Source: Phallus indusiatus (Eukaryota; Basidiomycota; Agaricomycetes; Phallales; Phallaceae). From it: a DNA stretch of 64,000 nucleotides. The stretch's first letter is position 1; every line of letters begins with the position of its first letter. The translations under genes and the position numbers were made by a program. This document shows positions 1 through 12,068 of this stretch, piece after piece. Below the pieces are notes generated by a model. The model did not search any database and was not told where the DNA came from. It saw nothing but the letters and a program-made list of their open reading frames with translations. The stretch spans positions 1,237,391-1,301,390 of the forward strand of contig JAQFWX010000014.1 in assembly GCA_027605045.1 (NCBI GenBank), in the 5' to 3' direction.

Positions 1-511
1 TTAAAACATTATATTGAGTCTTTATATGTACATATATAGTCTACACCGGCATTACGAAATAATACAACTATTAATGTACTACTTAAATTACTACGCTGCT
101 AACTACTGGGTTTGCTATTAGACTACTATTAGACTACCATTAGAACTACCATTAGAATACTAAGACTACTACCAAGTGGGCGCAACGCGAATGCAACAGA
201 GTTTCGAGTCTATATAGGAGCCTGAGCTTGCGCACAGACCATCCTCCTTTTCTTGCTGTATGAGACATTTGGCGATTAGCCGGTGAATGGTTTTTACCCG
301 ATCACAACTCAAGCGAAGCTGAGCACACTCATTGGTGAGAAAAATTAAAAATGAAGGCACAGGGGAGAAAAATAATCTCTGTACGTTGTGAGATATTGAA
401 TTATAAATACAAAATAAACGACCTATCGAATAAATAAACTTGATTTAGTTTATAATCTCCTTGGATTTTTGCGACAAAATCATCCCCCCAAGATTGAAAT
501 AACGGACGTAC
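1..511. other. intergenic, no supported gene
   Basis: AT-rich sequence with short runs of near-repeated ACTACCATTAGA-type words around positions 110-170. Only short, featureless reading frames occur on either strand. I see nothing else I can support here. Confidence 0.4.
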
Positions 512-673
512 TCATCAAGCTAGCATTCAATAGTATTCCGACGTAACTAGTGTCACATAGTCAAATAAACGTCAGGCATCCGAAATGAACACCCACTCCT
601 GATACGTTTCCTGGATAAACTGTACAGTAGCTGCGCTACTAAGGGAGGTAGCGTTAGCAGTATTGTTGTTCAT
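512..673 (-). pseudogene. 5' fragment of a DUF6533-like membrane protein gene (third copy)
   Basis: Start codon at 673-671 opens an Asn/Thr-rich N-terminus (MNNNTANATS) nearly the same as that of the gene starting at 3791. A first exon (597-673), a 50-nt intron (GTGGGT...CTAG) and a second exon (512-546) match the first two exons of the copies at 1990-3791 and 15280-16914, including the intron position. No later exon (the DUF6533 core or the other TM exons) follows at lower coordinates, so only the 5' end is present. This looks like a relic of local duplication; a 3' part beyond the recognisable homology cannot be excluded. Confidence 0.5.
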
Positions 674-693
674 CTTTTGCGACTGAGAGGATG

Positions 694-1989
694 CGCCCAA
701 AGAACTCCTTTTTTGACCAGTATTTTGGGGTATGAGACGAAGCATGCCAGAATCGACAGACGGCGTTTTAAGTAAGAAGCCCAAGCCCAAAACCAGACCC
801 ACATGTCCATCATCTTCGGTTCGTCACTTTCCATAATCAATCATAATTTGCATTAATGATCTCACATCCATATTTATATTTCGAACCCCCATAAACGATT
901 GATGCCGTCATGTATCATATGAATGTCTCAGATCAACAAACCGGACCTGGATCTTTCGTGAACAGAAAGCTTTTCAGTGAGTATCAAAACACTTTACCGT
1001 CCAGTAGCCAATGCTGCTTATAACGCCGCAGACCCGGATGTTTATCCATTTATGTGGTCCGGTTATAATAGGGTCATTGAGTTTTTCCGAACCTGAGGGA
1101 AAGGTGTCAAAACTGTCGATAGTTTCAAAGATGTACATCGCGCACTGCTCGTACCTGAAATAGAAATACCCCTTCATACGAATGTGTATATCTTTTGTTG
1201 GACATTTGACAGTTGTTTCCAGTTGCATATTTTCTCATCTGGAGCATAACGCCACACAAAGGCACCCAATGAAATTTATGCTGGCAAGAAAAGGACTTCA
1301 AGTTCGGTCTTCAAGGCGTTGTCTTGACTTGGGAGACTCGAACATTTCGGGACGATATCCAAAAGGTCGTAATCCCTATCAAAAGCAACGACGTCAGAAA
1401 GCGTCAGAACCATCCTTATAACCTTGAATGAGATGAAAGCTTGATATTCAATGTGAAACAAAAAACCGGGATCAAAGAGATCAGACTGAGGATGAATGAT
1501 CATCCTACTAGTATTGTGAAACGTTCAGAGAGATCTTTCATTCAGGAATGAGCATAGACTTTCGATGAATGAGGTCAAATTCCAAAAACGTCTAACCGCG
1601 AAAAATAGTCAACCCGGAAAAACCCGAGGCCAGTTGAACCCCAATGCTACGCCTCTTTGCACTTTAGTATCCAGCAATACCCTGGTAAAATCATGGGGCG
1701 CCCCAACTTTTCTGTCTACCGCTTCATCTATCATCTGTGGTCGCCACGTTGGCAACAATAATTTTGTTCAAGTTAGCCGAATCGAAAAAATGACAATAGT
1801 AACAATACTAGGGAATCAAATATAAGGTGATTTTCTAGATCTTCCGAGCCAACAAAAAGGAACTACGTATTTTTTTGGTCGGATACCACATTCTTTCGAC
1901 AATAATAAAGTTTCATTTCGTCCTTAATTGTGATACGCAAATTCGTCACATGAGAGTTGACAAATTCTTGTTGCCAGTCAAGCTTGATA
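694..1989. other. intergenic or degraded gene sequence, unassigned
   Basis: Several frames of 60-90 codons occur on both strands (for example 974-1228 minus and 1276-1503 minus), but none shows a recognisable domain or convincing splice-linked partner. It may hold exons of a decayed gene; I cannot name one. Confidence 0.3.
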
Positions 1990-3791
1990 CTAAACAGTCT
2001 CTCCACTTCGCATATCAACTGGCTCGTCGCTTTGATCATCAGCTGCCCCTCCGCTTCCAATATCGACGTCCGAAGTTCTCGAGGAATCGTCATCATCGCC
2101 CCGTTCCCTCATTTCTGCATTCGGGTTGTCACCCAACTCGACAAGAATGGATTCGTGTATATAATTCCCCACACTTGGAAATCGAAGTGATGGTAACGTT
2201 GCATTCGTGGCTAGAATTGCGACTGAGTTTCGTTGACGAAGGTCCAGAGTAAAATCGGCGAGTAGTAACGCTGAAAAACTTTCAATTGAGACCGAAGATC
2301 AACACCGGTAATAATGTAATGTAAACGGAGATGGACTAAACCTATTTTGGAGAATGGTTAGGATATCTATTGAGATCTGATGAAACAATCTGATGTTCAG
2401 TATAATCTCATTTGCATTTGAAACAAAATGTACTCACGCTATCCACAAACTGCAGGTAAGTTTAGAAGTCAGTCGTGAAAAATCAGAACCAAGGCCCGCC
2501 GTTTGCGTAATCTTACATGAACAAGAATCGTGGTGACCAAGGACATGATGATCACAAAACTTTTCTCAAAGACCAAGATGAGATGTAATATGTAAATCAA
2601 TTCACGGCGTTTTGCGTACCAGAATCTCGACACAACTAATGATGATGGTTAAGAAAATACAGCTTCGTTAAGATAAATCATGAATTTGAGCCTACCCTGT
2701 CTGAGTAATATTGACACAAGGTCATTATTACCTTTAATATTATTATCACGCTTTAACCTCCATGTACCCCAAACCTTCAATAAACAAATGCAAAATGCCA
2801 GAAGATCAGTTGAGATAGTACAAATATCGACGGCCAACGACACCATGAGAACTTTAGCTAACGATGGGACGATAGGTTAATTTACTGACGAGCAGCGCAT
2901 ATATAAACTTACCACTATAACTAGCACTATAGCTACCGAATATGTATAGAAGTTTATTGTGAACAAGATTAAGATCGATACAAAATTTTTCACTGACCTT
3001 GGAGAGCATCCTTCAGTTAATATATTACCTCAATAGGAATTAAACTTTGCTATGTTCCAATTTATTAAGAGCTCACTGCAAATATATAAAATTAGCCCTC
3101 CCGAAAAAAAGAATGCGAAAACGCCAGCAATTGTCTTATTCCCCGGATACATTGAGTATGCACGAGCAACCAATAAGCCTGAAACAGGATTAAAAACCAA
3201 ACAGAACCGCCAATTATAGAGTGGTATACCAACCCTGAATACCAACATACTCGAAAGAGGCTATGACGCTTGATACATTGGCGAGACTACTGCACAAGCT
3301 TTGACATGTTTCAATAACCGGATTACTCGCATTCATCCTACCATATCCTACCTTCCAAACTGCAGGGGAAGAAGTGACAGACGTCAACAATTGGAGATAC
3401 ATACATAGGAGCCGAAGTTTTAGCTTACTGGAACAAAATCCGGGTAGACTTGCAGTGCTTGATTAAGTAAACTTGCGTATCTTGTAAAGCAGTAAAGCAA
3501 GTTTGGAATGCTGAGACGTCTGGGAGATAGCCAGACATATTCCACTTCATGCGGAAAAGCTAACACCGTAGAATACAAAAGGAGCACTGCAGTTTCGCTT
3601 TCGTCATTGAACTGTCCTCTGAAAGCATACCAAGGAACATCGTACCTGTCATACTTATGTTCACTGACGTCAATACAGTCCTAAAATGTATCGCGGTCAG
3701 ATAAACACTGGATATTGGAGATAGAGACCCACCCTAAGTATATTTGTTGGATAAATTCCGAAGCAGTTGCATTAGCGGTATTGTTATTCAT
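1990..3791 (-). CDS. DUF6533-like fungal multi-pass membrane protein, copy 1 (possibly broken)
   Basis: Seen: a start at 3791-3789 with N-terminus MNNNTANATASEFIQQIYLG; an exon near 3560-3420 reading LAFPHEVEYVWLSPR then LSIPNLLYCFTRYASLLNQ; an exon near 3190-3090 reading VARAYSMYPG followed by a hydrophobic stretch; an exon at 2846-2680 with a TM segment and the cytosolic motif LLKVWGTWRLKRD; and a last exon ending at 1990 with an acidic, Asp/Ser-rich tail. The E-V-E-Y-V/I-W ... L-L-Y-x-x-T-R-Y pattern and the order of TM exons are those of the fungal DUF6533 family, whose function is unknown. It probably sits in a cellular membrane. Exon phases at the second junction do not join cleanly by eye, and the 15-17 kb copy fits better, so this copy may be a pseudogene. 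A solo LTR lies about 70 bp upstream of the start, inside any promoter. Confidence 0.5.
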
Positions 3792-3859
3792 TTCCTGAGG
3801 CTGGGTGTTGAAAAATTGGAGGCTATCTGGTTAGAAGCGTGAGGTCGGACATGGGATGG

Positions 3860-4249
3860 TGTTAGGGCTACTCAGCTCACACTAGAGGGAGGGGATCCTA
3901 AGAGATATATATTGGGAAAGTACTAACTACTCACCTAGAGGGAGGGGATCCTAAGAGAACAAGCTTAGGGACCCTCACTCTAGGTACAGCTACTATATAC
4001 ATAAAACGACGACGCGGCGTGCGGCCCTGACACAGCTAAGTGCCAGGCGCCCAAGCCGAACCTAAGCGACATGATGTCACGGGCATCACGCCGGTACGAG
4101 CGCGCGCGCGAGTAGAGAAAGTGAAATAGAGACAGAACAAGGAAACGGAGAGTGAAAGTAAAATATGGAAATGATAAATAAAATAGAAAAGAAATGATGC
4201 CGATGATAATAAATAAGAAAATGAGAGACGGCAGTAGCGTACCCTGACA
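3860..4249 (-). repeat. solo LTR, family LTR-A, perfect 5-bp TSD
   Basis: A 390-bp LTR in minus orientation. On the plus strand it starts TGTTAGGGCTACTCAGC and ends GCGTACCCTGACA, so the sense LTR is TGTCAGGG...CCCTAACA. It is flanked by GATGG on both sides (3855-3859 and 4250-4254), a perfect target-site duplication. No internal region is present, so it is the product of LTR-LTR recombination. It belongs to the same broad family as the LTRs of the chromovirus at 32732-39737 and keeps the same AAGCTTGTTCT 11-mer on its sense strand. Confidence 0.9.
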
Positions 4250-4532
4250 GATGGGCGCATTAATATAGCAATAGCTGATGCGAGTCGAGAACGCACGTCC
4301 CAATCTTCCTAAGTTCAACTTCACTGATCTCCATTCCGACGCTGCCTCAATTCCTTGATGATTTTTTAATCGATCGAATTAATGACTCTACATTAATCCA
4401 TCTTCTAAACCTTTAGCACTCGACTGAGACGAGGTTCTGTCTCGGTTCCCAGTCGCCTGTTATCACTCGATTTGAGTTTCGTCTTTGAAGCATTTGCCAC
4501 CATCCGGATATCTCTCAAGCGCTCCAGAGACG

Positions 4533-4955
4533 GTTAGTGTTGCCCACGGCTGGCTATGGCTGACTAGCCAAGCCGTCTGGGCTTAGCCGATGTATTTAGC
4601 TCGGCTCGGTTTGAAGCCCGACTCCGAGCCGGCTAGCTGATGAAATTTCGTCTCTAAATTTGGCGGTGTTATTTTGGTTTAACTTGTGAATATAACAGTC
4701 ATATTTTAGTCTAAAATAGGTCATGCTTCAATTATAAGGTATTTGGGACTGTTTTGAGCCAACTCTGAGCGTTGGATTGGGTGTCAGGTAAAAGTCACAT
4801 GCGTCACACCAGCGGCTCAAGCTTTGAATTGACCATCGGCTTAAGTAAGCCGAGCCAGCCATTGGGCTCCGGCTTCTTTATTACGGCTTATCTCGGCTAA
4901 AACCCGGCTCGGCTACCAGCTTAGCCGCTGCTGAGCTAAGCCATGGGCAACACTA
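4533..4955. mobile_element. hAT-like MITE, 423 bp
   Basis: Terminal inverted repeats: left end TAGTGTTGCCCACGGCT, right end AGCCATGGGCAACACTA. The element is flanked by an 8-bp direct repeat CAGAGACG (4525-4532 and 4956-4963). An 8-bp duplication and TAGTGTTG-type ends fit the hAT superfamily. There is no coding capacity. The interior is rich in GGCT/AGCC words that can fold back. A related but empty target (GCGCT..GGAGACGTC) lies at the extreme right end of the window near 63980-64000, which supports the boundaries. Confidence 0.75.
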
Positions 4956-4963
4956 CAGAGACG

Positions 4964-5860
4964 TCCAGATGCGGACTGATTAATTGATCATGACTAGCAG
5001 TGACTAGTCATGCATCATGTAGTTGTTGTTAAGATAATATCTTGTCTGGGTGCTTGTTTGCGAGAAATATGGAGGCCTTCTTCACCACACATGGCGCGGC
5101 CATTAATTTGTCTAGCAGGGTACTATCAGGTGACATCGTTGTTATTCCAAAAGCATGGTATCGAATCTCGATCAAAGATGCTCCATCTATGAGAGACAAC
5201 AGCTCATGTATCGAGCCAAATAATTATGTTGGAAGTCAGCTTGTACTTCTCCTCATCAGGTTATATTACTGTATGCTTCCTACTTAGATCTCTGAGTCGC
5301 TATCTTTTACTACTTGGAGGTTGAATACTATATACTATCTGATATGGTTTGTGCATAAGGAAAATTAGAAATATACTACATGAGATATCTCATATCAGGA
5401 CTGATGTAATTGGACCTCAAGGAAGAGTATAACTAAATATAACGAGTCATGTGAGATTGCCCACATCATACAAATTAATGAACAGTTCGGAATGAAAAGT
5501 TGCCGCATCAAGTTGACATAGCGTCACGTAAAAAGGTTTAAATGCGTCTGTCAACTTTCACACGCCCAACTGGAGTGAGGTGATTTTTACCTGACCTCAC
5601 TCATATGGCATATGCGACAGTTTTCATTTAGTTTTTGGCGTTAAACGTTAAAGCCCAAGCGGCGTCAAGCGAGTTTTTAATGCCGAAAATTGAATGCATG
5701 AGAGCTCCAGTAGCTCCGCTTCTAGTAAATCTCCCAATAGCCGGCATCAGGCACCACCGGGCATAGCTAGCCCGACTAATGATACCTACTGGCTAAGTCA
5801 TGTACCTACCTAAATATAGTCATAACCGGTAGTTACCGATGCATAATAATAGAGCGTATT
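4964..5860. other. intergenic, no supported gene
   Basis: Two overlapping frames of 60-80 codons at 5010-5287 have no recognisable motif. From about 5700 onward the sequence is a diverged copy of the segment at 57373-57990. No gene is supported. Confidence 0.3.
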
Positions 5861-6647
5861 TGTCAGGGTACGCTACCGCGTCCCCTCATTTTTCCTTATT
5901 TATTATCATCGGTATATATTCCCCTATGCTTTATTTATATTTCCCATATATTATTTCCATCCTCCGTTTGCTCCCTGTTAGGGCTACTCAGCTCACACTA
6001 GAGGGAGGGGATCCTAAGACAATATATTGGAAGGGAAACTAGAGGGAGGGGATCCTAAGAGAACAAGCTTAGGGACCCTCACTCTAGGTACAGCGACTAT
6101 ATACATAAAACGACGACGCGGCGTGCGGCCCTGACACAGCTAAGTGCCAGGCGCCCAAGCCAAACCTAAGCGACGTGATGTCACGGGCATCACGCCAGGT
6201 ATGAGCGCGCGACGCGCACGAGTAGAGAAAGTGAAATAGAGAGAGAACAAGGAAACGGAGAGTGAAAGTAAAATATGGAAATGATAAATAAAATAGGAAA
6301 GAAATGATGCCGATGATAATAAATAAGAAAATGAGAGACGGCAGTAGCGTACCCTGACACTCCCCCCGTCTCTATTCCACTTTCTCTACTTGCGCGCGTC
6401 GCGCGCTCGCACCCGGCGTGACGCCATAGGCGTCACGTCGCTTATGTTCGGTTCGGGCGTCTGGCACTTAGCTGTGTCAGGGCCGCACGCCGCGTTATCG
6501 TTTTCATGTATATAGTCGCAGTCCCTAGAGTGAGGGTCCCTAAGCTTGTTCTCTTAGGATCCCCTCCCTCTAGGTGAGTAGTTAGCTCTCCCCAATATAT
6601 TTCTCTTAGGATCCCCTCCCTCTAGTCTGAGCTGAGTAGCCCTAACA
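5861..6647 (+). repeat. older solo LTR-A, interrupted by a second LTR-A
   Basis: A plus-orientation LTR-A begins TGTCAGGGTACGC at 5861 and ends CCCTAACA at 6647. It is split at 5975/6360 by the nested LTR described separately; without the insert and its duplication it is about 398 bp. Flanks are GTATT (5856-5860) and GCATT (6648-6652), a target duplication with one change, which marks it as older than its insert. The related segment at 57.5 kb (CATATTGTGTGAAACCAG) lacks the LTR and serves as an empty site. Confidence 0.85.
5976..6359 (-). repeat. solo LTR-A nested in an opposite-orientation LTR-A
   Basis: A 384-bp LTR-A in minus orientation (TGTTAGGGC...GTACCCTGACA on the plus strand). It is flanked by a perfect 5-bp duplication CTCCC (5971-5975 and 6360-6364) made from the host LTR. 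The host is the plus-orientation LTR-A at 5861-6647, so the pair forms a long imperfect inverted repeat. Confidence 0.9.
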
Positions 6648-6952
6648 GCATTGGGCAAGACCAGTAATTGCTATTAGTTTTTAATGGATCTCAATGGATT
6701 TCTACTCTGTAAATCGAATCTAAGTTTGAAGACAAGCCCCTTCTTGCCCTATTCTTTCAAAGTCGAGTTAGAAGGCTTCCCCCATATTGTATACTTGGAT
6801 TTCTGCGGTCTGTTTTATAATAATTAACTGTCACCTCTCCACACATTCACATATGGGGAGTACATACATACAGCATGCATAAAATTTTTATTTGCAGCCA
6901 TCTAACAGGCTAGTTTACATCCAGGAGTTACAAAATTGCATGCCATAATAAC

Positions 6953-7214
6953 TGTAACGGTTCCGCTATGAGCAGCGGACTACTATTAACCATAGTACAT
7001 ATTAGTATATATACAATTGCATGCAGACGATCGTCGCCTGCACAAGTACCTAGTATTATGTAATGTACATAGGCGCCGTCACACCAGTAAATACCGCGTA
7101 ACGGTAAAGGCGCCGGCAGCCTTTCTTACCTGCACTTGCAAATATACAGCTTTATACTGTTTGTTGTGAGTCCGTAAGAACCGGGCTAATCGTAAACTGT
7201 AATGAAACGTTACA
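6953..7214. repeat. solo LTR, family LTR-D, perfect TSD
   Basis: A 262-bp sequence starting TGTAACGGTTCC and ending AAACGTTACA, flanked by ATAAC on both sides (6948-6952 and 7215-7219). TG...CA ends plus a 5-bp duplication identify a solo LTR. The TGTAACGG start and GTTACA end relate it to LTR-C at 7592-7910, but the interiors differ. It is inserted in the segment that is duplicated near 57.8 kb, where it is absent. Confidence 0.8.
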
Positions 7215-7557
7215 ATAACGTCCCACGACTTTCTGTAACGGTCCCGTGACAGTCCTTAATGTCCCACACGAGTCTGATTTCTGCCGTTAGTACTGACAGC
7301 GAACTGATTCCACCGAGTCCCTTTAGCGCCCATTAATGGATACCAATGGACAGTGGGACGTTCACCGGAAGCCATCGTACTCGAGAGCTGGGTCAGGTGA
7401 AAATCACCTCACTTTCAGTTGAGCATGTGCATGTGTAGACCTGTAAGTAGTGAAAAATTACCAAGCTTTTTTTCTCATGAAGAGTCTTCATGGTACCTTT
7501 CAGCGTTAGAACACTATTAGAAAAATATATCAGACTCTGATATATCATCCTAATAGT

Positions 7558-8404
7558 GACCATATCTCAGCTCTGATAATCAGGCATCTTATGTAACGGA
7601 TCCACCGCATGCGGTGGATTGAGTATATGCCACTTAGGCATATGCAGAGGGCTTCGCGCTCTGCAGTGGTTACTATTATTAATTATAATAATAGAGGCGC
7701 TTAACGCCTCTGGCTCGCCGTGACGCGGCGAGCCATTATGTAATAACTGTACATTAGTAGTAGCTACGCGCGTGCTGATTCAGCATGCGCATTTTGTCTT
7801 ACACCAAATAATAGTACAACATTTGGTCTGTTATACTTGGTGTGAGGCTACAGCATGATAAAACTTGTGTACCGCCCGCAGTACACTATAAAAAGTAACG
7901 AAATGTTACATCTTAGTGGCTCTAATGTTGGGTTAATGACTCATTCTGTTTTGGTTGAATTAATCATAAACCGATGAGGGGAGCCGGACAGCTCTAGCAG
8001 GAAGAGGGAAGAAACTTTGTGAGGAACTTAAGATAGGGAAATGTAATATAGTCTCTCAGTGATATTAATAATAGCTCTGATGCGAAATAAAGGGGAAAGT
8101 AAACTTGTTATTGTGAGAGTAAACTACTGAGCTTATATACTAGGAGACTAGTCCTTGGACCTGAGAATTAAATGTCCTGGACTTGGACAATAGAACCACT
8201 TGAGGCTGTCCACAGAGGGAAAACCTGTCCAAGCTATTGTCCTGGCTAACTACTTGTACTACAGTAATTATGGAACAAAAATAAAACATCAAAAATAACT
8301 AAATATTGCGCATATATCCTCATAGCCTGTTGGGGAACCCCACACCGAACATAGAGCCGCTAAGATGCCCTTTATTCTGATGATCAGAGGCTGAGATATG
8401 GTCC
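7558..8404. repeat. fold-back element with about 60-bp inverted arms, LTR inserted in one arm
   Basis: The left arm begins GACCATATCTCAG at 7558 and continues past the inserted LTR (7592-7910) as GTGGCTCTAATGTT. The reverse complement of 8340-8404 begins with the same words (GACCATATCTCAG ... GCATCTTAGCGGCTCTATGTT). The arms therefore match over roughly 60 bp with several changes and flank about 400 bp without a clear reading frame. This may be a non-autonomous DNA transposon; I could not fix its exact ends or a target duplication. Confidence 0.5.
7592..7910 (+). repeat. solo LTR, family LTR-C, perfect TSD
   Basis: A 319-bp LTR: starts TGTAACGGATCCACC, ends GAAATGTTACA, with a TATA-like ACTATAAAAAG just before the end. 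It is flanked by TCTTA on both sides (7587-7591 and 7911-7915). The LTR at 31461-31780 is the same family in the opposite orientation; the two share an internal GGCTCGCCG palindrome block and the AGAGGCGCTTAACGCCTCT-type palindrome. Confidence 0.9.
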
Positions 8405-11400
8405 AGGTCTTCTCTTTCGAACATCTGGAATTCCATTGTGATTGACTTGAAAAAAGAGCAAACAATCATGAGGTGAGGTACCTCACGCTGTTGTCGTCAT
8501 GACGTAGACTGTCAGCTCAGCGTCACTCCATCAAGTTCCTGCCAAGTGTTATGTCCTAAGTCAAAAATCGATAACGGTGACTCTTACCGAACTCAGAAAG
8601 GGTGTTCAACCGTTAGCACCTCAGCGGCAATGACGAAGGCGGCACACAATACATTGTTATTGTTTTGTTGGTATTTACTATTACTATGAAAATCATCATC
8701 AATAGACTGGAGACAAACACACAAGGCATCTCACCATTCCATATACTAGTAGCCTTTCATAGACTCTTTTAACTTGTGATTTTCAACAGCCATAGTTAAA
8801 TATTGGACTTGCATATGATGTAATCGCATTAAGAAAGATGCACGAGAATGTGTCGTTTTGAAGAACTCAATTATGTTAGAGTAGTTCTTGCTTATGATTT
8901 TGGAATTCAGGAAAACGGTTACCAGAAACTCTACGGAAATCTTTCTTAAATTTAGATGTCTAATAAAGCAGCGAGTGGATGGACTGGACGAAATCTTCTG
9001 CAGCGGTAATTTGAGAAGTCTGTACTTGCAGGAAATCCTCCAATTCTTCCAAAGTGCGGGTTGGAAGGTCTGCTACTTAGTCAAAATACTCGGAGGCAAA
9101 TTTAAAAATAAATGTTCTTCGTGAACACTGGTCGCGTATCTCTAATCTGATGGTTTCAATGTGCTCCTGTGTGTCTATAAACTCTGTGTTTGAGACATCG
9201 CCGATAGCGTCAGAGCTCCCTGTCTCTGAATCAGACTTCAGTTGAGAGCCGTGATCTGCGCTACCACAACCCAAGGTACCCTCTCTCGAGGCCAGTTGGT
9301 CAAGGCAGTCATCTCTGACTTACTTATCAGCAAGTGCTCAAAAAACGATTTTCATACATACTTTTAGTCAAACACGACAGCGGTATTACAGGGGACCAGC
9401 GAGCACGTTTAAGGAGCGGTGGTGGCGATCCCGATATAAAGGAATGGTGGTGGTCTAGATTGTGGCATAGTAGATGACGTGTGGAGCTTGTAGCACGAAC
9501 CATGCACTTCAGGGGTCAATACTTGATCAGAAGGAGAAATGGGATGTGTCGGGGCAGACGTTGCTTGTTTGGAGACGCCTGTTCGGATGCGGTGTGCGGT
9601 TGTGCATGAGATGGAACCGGAGATTGTGACGAGGATGGAGGAGGAGGGTGTGTAGAGGCGAGTGCAGGTGAAAGCAGTGATAACAAAGGGCAGCAACTGA
9701 CTCCAAAGAAGAGGGCGTGACTGTCAAGGACGACAAAACGGGTGGTAGGGATTGCGGGGCAATTACCGCAGCAGAAGAGGGACCTGCGAGAGATGAGGAT
9801 CTCTTTTCCGCCATGATTTTTGCACGAGTTCTCATGAAAGTCAGTATTTTTTTCCTCTTTAAGCATAAACAATAACGGTAGACTTACTTGTAATACCACC
9901 GCCGCTTTGCTTCCAACATCCGCTGACGACGTTCTTGGTTATTTGTGGCACGCGAACCACCTATTATGTATACGCTGAGAAAATATTCGAAGTAAGGTTT
10001 CTAGTAATGAACTGAATATCTCTGTTCAACGTGAAGGAAAAACGAAGACGGATGCTGGTGAAAAGGCGAAGCGTCGGCACCACATGGATTTTCCCATTTT
10101 TAAAGCGATTTCAAACACTTGGCGACGAATGTAAAAAAAAATAGCTTTGACCGACGTCAATCATGTATGGCGGACTGCAAGTGTTGGGCGAGGATGCAAC
10201 AATCAAAATACAAATTGGTGTCAGTGGGCGTAGGTTGACGTCGCTTGGAGCGGCCGAGGCTTTAGCCGCTTACCAATACGGCATGTTCTGCTTTCCTTTG
10301 TCGCTCTTTACACAAAGAACCGAGTCCCGCGCTGCTTCGAATATATAGAGGTAAGCAATCTTTCAAACAATCCATTTTCGCTTCATCTCAACCCTCAATT
10401 GCTCATGCTCCCGAACATTGAAACTATCTCTACTTAAGCTACATCAGTTACGTGGCCCGGTAGAACATTCAAACATGTCGTTTTCGTCACATAAACTGGA
10501 ATAAACATTCGGGTAAAATAGTAGGCATTGTTCTGGATTAGTTCTCATTCAACTTATATCGCGACTCTCAGGTCTAATAGACGTGAATCCAGGTCTCATG
10601 AATGTTCCCTTGCGACTCTTACATCAAGCCCACCCGGCCCACGTTGGTAACTTATCCATCACTTCTTTGTGGCCTCTTTGATGCATGCCGGTATCGACTT
10701 GTGACTTCTGGGAATATATTCAAAGCTGATACCAGGCGCAAAGGTTCGACAAAGGAACATCAGTTATCGCGAAGGTTTCCTTCCTTGAAAGAATCTTCAC
10801 TGGTATCTCCATCCTAATTTCGTTTACTTAGGACGGACAGTCAAGACACTGTCAGTATGGGCTTCATACGGGTCATCATATTGTCCTGATTTTAATGAAG
10901 GCGGCATATCGCTGACAATGATAGGTTATATCGTAAGGAAATATATATTGATATCTTCCGATGAACAAATTGATTTAAACATATATAGCGAAACAATAAA
11001 AAGAGCCTATCACGAAGCGAAACACAGCATGTCAGATGTATGGTAGGAAATTTTGAGGAATCAGGATCAAATCAAAATACAAATAACGGAGAAGTCAAAA
11101 CTCCGGGACAGGCTTTCTTCGAATACGACGCTCATGCTTTGGTTTCGCTATTGTGTCGTCTCCTTTCGTGGCATCGTATTTTCCTTCGATTTTCCCTGCC
11201 CGCTCATTTATTGGATTTGGCTGATAGGGAGTATCCGCCTGTACAATAACTGAGTTAGATCTTCTTGATGTTAGAGGAGATAAAACCAAAGAAAGAAACT
11301 TACATCGTCACTGTTCTGCCAACTTTTCTCAAGATAGTTCAACCATGCGTCGAAAGAACTTCGCCGACGCAGTTCCGGAAGCTCAAGAGGCCGGAACTAT

Positions 11401-12068
11401 ATAAAAAAGAAGTTAGAAAGGAAAGGGAGGCGGCAAATACTCTAGAACCCACATTGGTGGTTCTGCCAGTTGAGAAAACCTCTAAAGAGCATACCCGGTT
11501 AATTGATGTCGATGGAACTGTAGCAGATCGCGTGGTAATTGGATGCTTTCCTCTCTTCTTGTTCCAGAACGCGGAAAATCCCCCTGAGAAGATGCGTCTG
11601 CTTTTAGTGACGCTATGCTTTTCCTGATTTTGACGCGAGGAACCAAAGTATTGGGAGGTAGACATTCAGTTATACAAAGAGATGAGAGATCGAGCTTGAT
11701 GGAATAGGAAATTTGCGTCTGCGGGTTTATAGAGAAGCAGGGTGGACAGTGAACCATTGGACTTAAGGCCAAAAATATTATGTCGGACTCGATGTCGATG
11801 ATGGACACGGCCTTTGGATAGAGTGGCTGTCATGGGCTGGTCATGAGGACCACAGGCTCAAGTGGTTATATCCGAGGAACTCAAGCATCGACGTCAGACA
11901 TTTAATGGATTAGTTCATTTTTATTTTTTGTGTATAGATTGTGTATAAGACACCGATTTTTTCTTTTCGAAAGTCTAAACGCTCTAACGCAGCCAACCCT
12001 TTTCACGATAAATCTAATAAAAGCGTCTCACTTCTAATGTCGACTCTTCGGTCCTTTAATCTGCGCAT
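8405..12068. other. 3.7 kb without a gene I can support
   Basis: Several short frames occur. On the minus strand 9899-9409 there are two overlapping Ser/Pro/His-rich frames, one starting at a good ATG near 9811 (MAEKRSSSLAGPSSAAV). On the plus strand 10163-10348 and 11040-11627 there are unassigned frames, the last with a charged stretch (RKLKRPELYKKEVRKEREAA). None shows a known domain and I could not splice them into one model. Segments near 10.83-11.1 kb resemble 14.68-15.24 kb (shared ACGGGTCA..TAT.GTCCTGA words), suggesting an old local duplication. At least one real gene of unknown type may be here. Confidence 0.3.
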
